Assembly (NCBI GenBank): GCA_039817825.1 | Contig: JBCBVA010000116.1 | Span: 1 to 12,225 of the forward strand | Source of the DNA: PCC-7336 sp039817825 | Lineage (GTDB): Bacteria > Cyanobacteriota > Cyanobacteriia > Thermostichales > PCC-7336 | DNA length: 12,225 nucleotides | Direction: 5' to 3' | Part shown: piece after piece, positions 7,816-12,225 of the stretch | How positions within the stretch are numbered: the first letter of the stretch is position 1 | Layout: each line of letters begins with the position of its first letter | Position numbers and translations under genes: made by a program | The notes under the pieces: generated by a model | Told to the model about the DNA's origin: nothing | The model's database searches: none | What the model saw: only the letters and a program-made list of their open reading frames with translations

Positions 7816-7913
7816 AACAGGCGGATTTCACGGCGATCGCGACCCGATCGTTCAACTTGTCGGCGATCGACTGGATTGATATCGGATGGATATCGAAGAT
7901 TTGACTGTTGATG

Positions 7914-7997
7914 GATTCATATTGACGGGTGATTCATGTTGATGGGCGATTCATATTGATACATCGTTAGTGTTGAAAGTCATTAATGTTGACGATG
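7914..7997. repeat. Degenerate 17-bp tandem repeat array
   Basis: Three adjacent units share GATTCATRTTGAYRSRY-like sequence: 7914-7930 (GATTCATATTGACGGGT), 7931-7947 (GATTCATGTTGATGGGC) and 7948-7964 (GATTCATATTGATACAT). Two weaker units follow at 7965-7980 and 7981-7997 (CATTAATGTTGACGATG), and TTTGACTGTTGATG just before may be another. The period is exact for the first three. The frame is interrupted, so it is not a coding repeat. Confidence 0.85.
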
Positions 7998-8148
7998 GGT
8001 CAGGATGTTTGCGACACTGTCTGAGCTGACGGGAATGAACCCGCAACTGATAGACTGATTGAGTGTCAATTTCAGTGACGGCTTCGGGCTTTAGCTCGAA
8101 TTGTCAGGCCGGTGACTCTACACTCGGGATCCCTTTCCCACCAAACAA

Positions 8149-8221
8149 GCGTCCTTAGTTCAGTTGGTAGAACGTCGGTCTCCAAAACCGAATGTCGGGG
8201 GTTCGAGTCCTCCAGGGCGCG
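8149..8221 (+). tRNA. trnW: tRNA-Trp (anticodon CCA)
   Basis: A 73-base cloverleaf without encoded CCA. The acceptor stem GCGTCCT pairs with AGGGCGC (one G-T wobble), with discriminator G. The D stem is GTTC/GAAC, the anticodon stem TCGGT/ACCGA encloses CTCCAAA (anticodon CCA), and the T arm is GGGGG-TTCGAGT-CCTCC. Its position directly ahead of secE is the conserved bacterial arrangement. A short T-run (8226-8230) follows. Confidence 0.97.
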
Positions 8222-8382
8222 CTTCTTTTTGAGTGGAACACAATCTAGATGGGATGGGAGCCGAGCCACTGGTGTTCCGGTCATTGGCACCCATCAGAGC
8301 TAATTCAGCAGGCAGTCAGCAGCGTTCCCAAGCGTGAGTTCTGTAGACTAGCAACATTGAGGCGTCCATTAAGGTAGGCAGT

Positions 8383-8640
8383 ATGGCTAAAGGTGACAAT
8401 ACCGAGCGCAAAGATCCCGCACGGCGCGGTTCATCCCAAGCTAACCAGCCTGAAGAAGCGAAAGGCCCCTTGGGATTTTTCACCAATACCTTTGCAGAAT
8501 TGAAGAAAGTTGCTTGGCCGGAACGGCAGCAGCTTGTCAGCGAATCCTCGGCTGTACTGCTGATTGTGGTTGCCTTTGCCTCCTTCATTTTCCTCATCGA
8601 TCGCCTGTTTGGCTGGCTCTCCGGTCAGGTCTTCGGATAA
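8383..8640 (+). CDS. secE: Preprotein translocase subunit SecE
   Basis: Small essential membrane subunit of the SecYEG channel; in cyanobacteria it serves both plasma and thylakoid membranes. The protein has 85 residues with a charged N-terminus, the family motif FAELKKVAWPERQQL (37-51), and a single membrane segment at about 54-76 (ESSAVLLIVVAFASFIFLI), matching one-helix SecE proteins of cyanobacteria and chloroplasts. AAGG (8371-8374) lies 8 bases before the ATG. It follows tRNA-Trp and precedes nusG, the standard order, with 151 bases to the nusG start. Confidence 0.95.
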   Translation: MAKGDNTERKDPARRGSSQANQPEEAKGPLGFFTNTFAELKKVAWPERQQLVSESSAVLLIVVAFASFIFLIDRLFGWLSGQVFG

Positions 8641-8791
8641 GATTGTCACCCCACCCAGTCGATCCCCGGTAACTGTTACTGATTCCGCTGGGTTTTCTAC
8701 GTACGGGGCAGCCGTAGAGTGCTTTCCGACCAACGGTGTCGGTTTGCTGGTTAGGGAGAGACGTGACTGAACTGCAATTCTAGGGGAGACT

Positions 8792-9490
8792 GTGCGTCCT
8801 CTGGACGTTCCCGCTAAGACCGTCCCGACTGAGAACATCCTCACTGAGAGCACACACATGGTCGATTTTGAAGAACGCGACTTTGACGAACGCGATGCTC
8901 ACGATGACGAGCATGGAGAAAAGAAAAAGCCCGAGCGCTGGTACACCGTACAAGTGGCATCTGGATGCGAAAACAAAGTGCAAAGTACGCTGATGCAGCG
9001 GGCTATAGCGCTGGACGTACAGGATCGCATTACCGAAGTGGTGATTCCCAAGCGCCCTGGTTACAAGATGGGCAAAGATGGCAAGCGCCAGCAAATTCAA
9101 GAAAAGATTTTCCCCGGCTACGTCCTCGTCCGCATGGTGCTGGATGATGAAGCTTGGCAGGTGGTGAAAAGCACTCCCAACGTGATTAATTTTGTGGGCA
9201 ACGAAGAACGCCGCCTCGTGGGTCGCGGTCGCGGTCACGTCGTTCCCCGCCCCCTTAGTGCTGCCGAAGTACAACGAATCTTCAAGACTGCTGAAGTTGA
9301 AGAAACAACTGTTCAGGTAGACATGGCAGAGGGTGATAAGATCGAAGTCTTGTCTGGACCCTTCCAAGGCTTCCACGGAGAAGTTATCGAAGTCAGTCCG
9401 GATCGGGGCAAGCTCAAGGCTCTGATTTCTATCTTCGGTCGCGATACTCCGGTAGAACTGGAGTTCAACCAAGTCGAAAAAGAAGTCTAG
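8792..9490 (+). CDS. nusG: Transcription termination/antitermination factor NusG
   Basis: Binds RNA polymerase beside the clamp and modulates pausing, Rho-dependent termination and coupling to ribosomes. The NGN domain spans about 48-165 with WYTVQVASGCENKVQ, the KIFPGYVLVRM strand (105-115) and the FVGNEER turn. A KOW domain follows at about 178-230 with GDKIEVLSGPFQGFHGEV. With the GTG at 8792 it has 232 residues; the ATG at 8858 would give 210, closer to typical cyanobacterial NusG. I keep the GTG because AGGGGAG (8782-8788) lies 3 bases ahead, while nothing as good precedes the ATG; the choice is open. The extra N-terminus is acidic and not conserved. Confidence 0.93.
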   Translation: MRPLDVPAKTVPTENILTESTHMVDFEERDFDERDAHDDEHGEKKKPERWYTVQVASGCENKVQSTLMQRAIALDVQDRITEVVIPKRPGYKMGKDGKRQQIQEKIFPGYVLVRMVLDDEAWQVVKSTPNVINFVGNEERRLVGRGRGHVVPRPLSAAEVQRIFKTAEVEETTVQVDMAEGDKIEVLSGPFQGFHGEVIEVSPDRGKLKALISIFGRDTPVELEFNQVEKEV

Positions 9491-9498
9491 GGTTATTG

Positions 9499-9530
9499 AT
9501 TCGACTTCCCGTTTCGGGAACTAGTGAATC
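9499..9530 (+). other. Hairpin after nusG
   Basis: TTCCCG (9506-9511) and CGGGAA (9515-9520) form a 6-bp stem with a 3-base loop. A flanking GATTC (9499-9503) and GAATC (9526-9530) can extend it across an internal loop. No T-tract follows, so it is not itself a classic terminator. It may protect the nusG mRNA 3' end or belong to the rplK leader. Confidence 0.5.
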
Positions 9531-9546
9531 GAAACTCTGCCAAAGC

Positions 9547-9576
9547 CTCTGCAGATTCCTCTCTGCAGAGCTTTTT
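9547..9576 (+). terminator. Intrinsic terminator or attenuator between nusG and rplK
   Basis: CTCTGCAGA (9547-9555) pairs perfectly with TCTGCAGAG (9562-9570) over a 6-base loop, followed by five T residues (9572-9576). It lies 35 bases before the rplK ATG, so either rplK has a promoter within a very short space or transcription passes through it in a regulated way. Confidence 0.72.
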
Positions 9577-9610
9577 GTGCGCCCTCTGTCCAGCCGTTTA
9601 GTCACCCGTC

Positions 9611-10036
9611 ATGCCCAGAAAAGTTGTCGCGCTAATCAAGTTAGCCATCGAAGCCGGTAAGGCGAATCCGGCTCCTCCCATCGGCCCCGCGCTGGGTCAG
9701 CATGGTGTGAACATTATGATGTTCTGCAAGGAGTACAACGCCAAGACCTCCGACCAAGCCGGTACTGTTGTTCCGGTCGAAATCTCGGTTTACGAAGACC
9801 GCAGTTTCACCTTCATCCTCAAGACGCCTCCTGCATCTGTACTGATCAAGAAGGCTGCAGGGATCGAGAAGGGCTCGGGCGTTCCTCACACTGAGAAAGT
9901 GGGATCTATCTCCCAAGACCAACTGCGTCAGATTGCTGAAACCAAGCTGCCTGACCTCAACACCAACAATGTTGAGATGGCGATGCGCATTATTGCCGGT
10001 ACCGCTCGTAATATGGGCGTCACCATCTCCGAGTAA
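9611..10036 (+). CDS. rplK: 50S ribosomal protein L11
   Basis: Stalk-base protein that binds the GTPase-associated region of 23S rRNA, where elongation factors and the stringent factor are sensed. The protein has 141 residues, standard length. The N-terminal domain contains GKANPAPPIGPALGQHGVNI (17-36), with the proline-rich segment targeted by thiopeptides, and FCKEYNAKT. The C-terminal RNA-binding domain contains KTPPASVLIKKAAGIEKGSG, TKLPDLNTNN and the AMRIIAGTARNMGV end. No strong Shine-Dalgarno precedes the ATG, although the start is fixed by homology. It is followed by rplA after 125 bases. Confidence 0.98.
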   Translation: MPRKVVALIKLAIEAGKANPAPPIGPALGQHGVNIMMFCKEYNAKTSDQAGTVVPVEISVYEDRSFTFILKTPPASVLIKKAAGIEKGSGVPHTEKVGSISQDQLRQIAETKLPDLNTNNVEMAMRIIAGTARNMGVTISE

Positions 10037-10115
10037 GGCCGATTGAGCTGGAATCCGTCAGGGTTCTAATTCAAACGCCAACTCGATCGCTCAAAATTTC
10101 GTACATGTACACATC

Positions 10116-10149
10116 TGGGGGAGAGGGTGATGCCCTTGCTTGCACCCCA
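10116..10149 (+). promoter_or_regulatory. Folded leader abutting the rplA ribosome binding site, possible L1 autoregulatory site
   Basis: TGGGG (10116-10120) can pair with CCCCA (10145-10149). An inner stem AGGG (10124-10127) with CCCT (10133-10136) carries the loop TGATG, with an asymmetric internal loop between the stems. The lower stem ends on the first base of the Shine-Dalgarno AAGGAG (10149-10154), 7 bases before the rplA ATG. L1 represses its own mRNA in E. coli through a 23S-like fold. The location and asymmetric loop would suit that, but I cannot show similarity to the L1 site, so the assignment is tentative. Confidence 0.3.
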
Positions 10150-10161
10150 AGGAGTTCGTAA

Positions 10162-10881
10162 ATGGCTAAGAAAGGTTCCAAGCGTTTTGAAGCGCTGCTG
10201 AAGAAAGTTGAGGACAAGCCCTACGAGCCTCTAGAGGCTTTAGAGCTGCTGAAAGACACTGCCACCGCTAAATTTGACGAAGCGGCTGAGGTTCACGTAC
10301 GTCTGGGTATCGATCCCAAGTACGCCGACCAGCAGTTACGGACTACTGTAGTTCTGCCCAAGGGAACCGGTCAGACGGTGCGCGTGGGTGTGATTGCTCG
10401 CGGTGAAAAGGTCAATGAGGCTCAGCAGGCTGGTGCTGATGTTGTGGGGTCTGAGGAGTTGATCGATGAGATCTCCAAGGGCATGCTGGATTTCGACATT
10501 TTGGTCGCGACCCCCGACATGATGCCTCAGGTAGCTAAGCTGGGTCGTATCCTCGGCCCCCGTAAGCTGATGCCGTCACCGAAGGCCGGTACCGTGACCT
10601 TCGATTTAGCCCAAGCGATCGATGAATTCAAGGGCGGTAAGTTAGAGTTCCGCGCCGATCGCTCCGGTATCGTTCACATTTTGTTTGGCAAGGCCAGCTT
10701 TGCGGCTGATGACTTGCTGACCAACTTGAAAACCTTCCAAGAAGCGGTCGATCGCCATCGTCCTTCCGGTGCAAAAGGAAAGTACTGGCGTTCGATGTAC
10801 ATCTCTGCCACGATGGGGCCGTCCATCGAGATTGACATTAGCGCTCTACGGGATATGAAAGTAGAAGCACCTGAAGAGTAA
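10162..10881 (+). CDS. rplA: 50S ribosomal protein L1
   Basis: Forms the mobile L1 stalk that helps release deacylated tRNA from the E site, and in many bacteria represses its own operon. The protein has 239 residues, normal length. It opens KKGSKRFEALLKKVEDKPYE and contains the conserved blocks FDEAAEVHVRLGIDPKYADQ, LPKGTGQ, VGVIARGEK, the signature LGRILGPRKLMPSPKAGTV in the middle, and SMYISATMGPSIEID near the end. AAGGAG lies 7 bases ahead of the ATG, the best ribosome binding site in the window. An intrinsic terminator follows and rplJ/rplL are not next, which is unusual. Confidence 0.98.
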   Translation: MAKKGSKRFEALLKKVEDKPYEPLEALELLKDTATAKFDEAAEVHVRLGIDPKYADQQLRTTVVLPKGTGQTVRVGVIARGEKVNEAQQAGADVVGSEELIDEISKGMLDFDILVATPDMMPQVAKLGRILGPRKLMPSPKAGTVTFDLAQAIDEFKGGKLEFRADRSGIVHILFGKASFAADDLLTNLKTFQEAVDRHRPSGAKGKYWRSMYISATMGPSIEIDISALRDMKVEAPEE

Positions 10882-10951
10882 GGTGCCGCCGCTAGACACT
10901 ATTGCCTCGGGCAGTGAGTGCTAGTGCATTGCGATTGAATGTGAATGATTC

Positions 10952-10984
10952 GGGACTGGGGGATTTGCTCTCGGTCCCTTTTTT
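10952..10984 (+). terminator. Intrinsic terminator after rplA
   Basis: GGGACTGGG (10952-10960) pairs with CTCGGTCCC (10970-10978), nine pairs including two G-T wobbles, and six T residues follow (10979-10984). It closes the ribosomal protein unit 71 bases after the rplA stop. Confidence 0.82.
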
Positions 10985-11023
10985 AGTTTGATGGACTGAG
11001 TGAAGGGGCGTTTGGCAGTAGCA

Positions 11024-11383
11024 ATGGAATTACCTCCTCTGAATACCGATACCGTGTGGGCCATCCTGAATAACGAGTTGGATGACGACACGGTGAATGC
11101 GTTGGTATGGCGATCGCTGAATTACAGCTACAATCCCGAGAATGACACCTGGGATGCGTCTACGGCGGATGAGGGCTGGAACGAGATGGAGCCACCGAAT
11201 TTTATTGGCAGTCGTCCGGCGACGATTAAGTTGACACGATCGATTCCGAAAGAGCACAAGCAGCTTTTGAAGGAGCAGTTGAATTTTCAGGGGTATCAGA
11301 TTCACGAGCTGACGCCGCAGAAGACGCGGCGGGCAACGGCGGCCAATTGGTTGCTGCACAAGATGGCGGAACAGAGAGAGTAG
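11024..11383 (+). CDS. DUF1823 family protein, cyanobacterial, function unknown
   Basis: The protein has 119 residues from the ATG at 11024. It matches my recollection of the small soluble DUF1823 family found in cyanobacteria and some plastid-bearing eukaryotes. Recognisable conserved stretches are PPLNTDTVWAILNNELDDDT at the N-terminus, the central PNFIGSRPATIKLTRSI, and the C-terminal KQLLKEQLNFQGY followed by TRRATAANWLLHKM. The tryptophan-rich first half and helical, basic second half suggest a compact fold; no catalytic motif, signal peptide or membrane segment is seen. The frame extends to a GTG at 11000, adding eight residues, but homology begins right after the ATG. It is separated from rplA by a terminator, so it is probably independently expressed. 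HIP1 reappears here at 11110 after a 3.3-kb gap. Confidence 0.82.
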   Translation: MELPPLNTDTVWAILNNELDDDTVNALVWRSLNYSYNPENDTWDASTADEGWNEMEPPNFIGSRPATIKLTRSIPKEHKQLLKEQLNFQGYQIHELTPQKTRRATAANWLLHKMAEQRE

Positions 11384-11428
11384 GCTAGCGATCGTGGCTT
11401 GTTCTAACACCTGAGGCCGTTTAGTTCT

Positions 11429-11816
11429 ATGTATCTGCCGGCTATGGGGTATGCGATTGGATCGAGTTATTTAATTCGGCAGACCGCTGGCTCGGAGCGT
11501 TTTGGTGGGGTGACGGTCAAGATTGGGCCGCAAGCTATGGGTACAGACAGTTTGACTGTAGTCGCTTCAGATTGGTTGACCGATGAACCCATCGATGGCG
11601 ATATTCAGTTTTTAATTGATGGTGCAACTGAGGGGGATGGAGCAGTTTGCGGCTGACAACGCGATCGATTTGAGTCGCTGGGACATCACAATTTCGAGAT
11701 TCGCCTATCATCCGGTTGATTCAAGGCAGCATACTACTAAAACTGCAACTTATAACGCGATGGCATCTGCTTTTGCTTCGTGGCGAAGGATGGAACTAGG
11801 AGTGCGAGATGGCTAA
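11429..11816 (+). pseudogene. Small EF-G domain IV-like protein, interrupted by a one-base frameshift
   Basis: Two frames join into one protein of about 128 residues if one G is removed from the five-G run at 11632-11636. The first part opens MYLPAMGYAIGSSYLIRQ and includes FGGVTVKIGPQ; after the shift it continues EGMEQFAADNAIDLSRW, then ITISRFAYHPVDSRQHTTKT and AMASAFASWRRMEL. The order of a VxVKIxP strand, an alanine-rich helix, and a strand ending in YHPVDS matches domain IV of elongation factor G (GSYHxVDSSE in EF-G). I recall stand-alone proteins of this kind in cyanobacteria, of unknown function. As read, the first frame ends at a TGA (11654-11656) shortly after the run, so the product would lose the most conserved motif. 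It could be a real disruption, a sequencing error in a homopolymer, or a slippery site. The downstream 35-codon gene overlaps its end. Confidence 0.5.
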
Positions 11817-11916
11817 CGAGGCATACCGTGACTGCTGGGCTTACTCGCTGCTCAAAGACATCGCTCTACAGTGCCCGTGCTGCGGATATACGACGTTGTA
11901 CAGACAGATTTTTTAG
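11809..11916 (+). CDS. 35-residue CPCC-type cysteine microprotein, probably truncated
   Basis: The ATG at 11809 is preceded by a canonical AGGAG (11798-11802) at 6 bases and overlaps the end of the preceding EF-G-like frame by 8 bases, an arrangement typical of translational coupling. The product opens MANEAYRDCWAYSLLK and carries QCPCCGYTTLYRQ before ending at a TAG. CPCCGY followed by a TL pair is the start of the Cys_rich_CPCC domain, whose members usually run on for some 40 more residues with a second CPVCFWED-like zinc-binding pair. Here that half is missing, and the stop codon lies inside the arm of an inverted repeat (11912-11950), suggesting a truncated gene. Function of the family is not established to my knowledge. 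Confidence 0.5.
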   Translation: MANEAYRDCWAYSLLKDIALQCPCCGYTTLYRQIF

Positions 11917-11950
11917 TAAGGGCTGACTTTTTCAGCCAGCTCTTACTAAA
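11912..11950. repeat. Imperfect palindrome at the end of the CPCC frame
   Basis: TTTAGTAAG (11912-11920) pairs with CTTACTAAA (11942-11950) and GGCTGA (11921-11926) with TCAGCC (11932-11937), leaving a 4-base bulge (11938-11941) and a 5-base loop. Fifteen base pairs is long for this position. No T-tract follows on either strand, so it is not a textbook terminator; it could be a bidirectional one for the convergent genes or a short palindromic or MITE-like repeat. Confidence 0.75.
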
Positions 11951-11962
11951 TTCGAGTTAAGC

Positions 11963-12225
11963 CTATCGCTGAGGGATTAACACCATATCAATGGCATGAA
12001 TAACACCATTACTTGCAGTAATATCTGCAGTGCTTACAGTAGCATCATTGACAGTGACTTCGTCACCGACTTCTATCTGTAAAGGTAATCCCATTGCCTT
12101 ACTATCCACAGCTCCTGAAGACAGTTGGTCTGAGGTTACGCTGCCACCAATAAAGTGATAAGCAAGGATATCAAACAGCACCTCTTTATTTTCAGGTTCA
12201 AAAAGACTTTCAACCGTTCCCTCAG
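11963..12225 (-). CDS. Fasciclin (FAS1) domain protein, C-terminal part (5' end outside window)
   Basis: The frame is open to the right edge, so the GTG at 12181 is internal. Entering from the edge it reads EGTVESLFEPENKEVLFDIL then AYHFIGGSVTSDQL, a middle strand VGDEVTVNDATVSTADI and the ending SNGVIHAIDMVLIPQ. These are the H1-to-H2 region (YH box) and the terminal strand of the FAS1 fold, an extracellular adhesion-type module found in cyanobacteria as secreted or thylakoid-lumen/periplasmic proteins. A signal peptide would be upstream and cannot be seen. It is convergent with the CPCC microprotein, with the palindrome between them. Domain identity is secure; whether more domains precede it is unknown. 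Confidence 0.9.
   Translation of the reverse strand, partial: EGTVESLFEPENKEVLFDILAYHFIGGSVTSDQLSSGAVDSKAMGLPLQIEVGDEVTVNDATVSTADITASNGVIHAIDMVLIPQR

Larger units (their letters stand above)
7742..8148. other. Non-coding repeat-bearing region between rnpB and tRNA-Trp
   Basis: I see no plausible protein gene in these 407 bases. The region must hold the rnpB promoter (minus strand) and the promoter for the tRNA-Trp/secE side (plus strand). It contains a 12-base direct repeat ATCTAGAATYGC at 7774-7785 and 7804-7815, and a degenerate 17-bp tandem array at 7914-7997. The remaining part, to 8148, shows no structure I can name. Confidence 0.55.

Noticed and set aside
7914..7997. CRISPR array
   Set aside because: The 17-bp units are adjacent without spacers, degenerate and too short for CRISPR repeats, and no cas genes are nearby.
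8780..9472. 230-codon open frame on the minus strand opposite nusG
   Set aside because: It mirrors nusG almost exactly, its translation shows no family features, and nusG is certain. It is a by-product of nusG codon use.

Overview
The window looks like chromosome from a cyanobacterium. The palindrome GCGATCGC (HIP1, a cyanobacterial hallmark) occurs at least 18 times. Three protein types are characteristic of the group: a Tab2-like protein, a DUF1823 protein and a ferrochelatase-like protein. An A-type RNase P RNA is also present. I cannot name the genus from sequence alone.

Left part (1-5310). The 3' end of an RTX-type calcium-binding exoprotein stops at 346, with an intrinsic terminator behind it. 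It converges with aroB (minus strand, shikimate pathway). A Tab2-family RNA-binding protein is transcribed away from aroB. A short AT-richer stretch follows, holding a 70-codon orphan reading frame on the minus strand. Next come a four-helix membrane protein and a ferrochelatase-like chelatase with a histidine-rich tail, both on the minus strand and separated by a hairpin terminator. The 468 bases upstream of the chelatase are non-coding and carry two different direct repeats with a 16-bp period.

Middle part (5311-8148). coaE (last step of CoA synthesis, plus strand) converges with purK (purine synthesis, minus strand). Upstream of purK, also on the minus strand, lies rnpB, the RNase P catalytic RNA. 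The 407 bases between rnpB and the tRNA gene are non-coding and hold a degenerate 17-bp tandem repeat array.

Right part (8149-12225). tRNA-Trp(CCA), secE, nusG, rplK and rplA form the classical bacterial secretion/transcription/ribosomal-stalk cluster. Two hairpins, one with a T-tract, separate nusG from rplK. A folded leader sits directly before the rplA ribosome binding site. The usual next genes, rplJ and rplL, are absent: a strong terminator follows rplA and then a DUF1823 gene. After that comes a decaying stretch. It contains a small gene resembling EF-G domain IV that is broken by one extra G, a translationally coupled 35-codon CPCC-type cysteine microprotein cut off at an imperfect palindrome, and the 3' part of a fasciclin-domain protein on the minus strand running off the window.

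The window is mostly conserved housekeeping DNA. The more unusual material is the histidine-tailed chelatase, the two repeat arrays and the 11.4-12.0 kb stretch.
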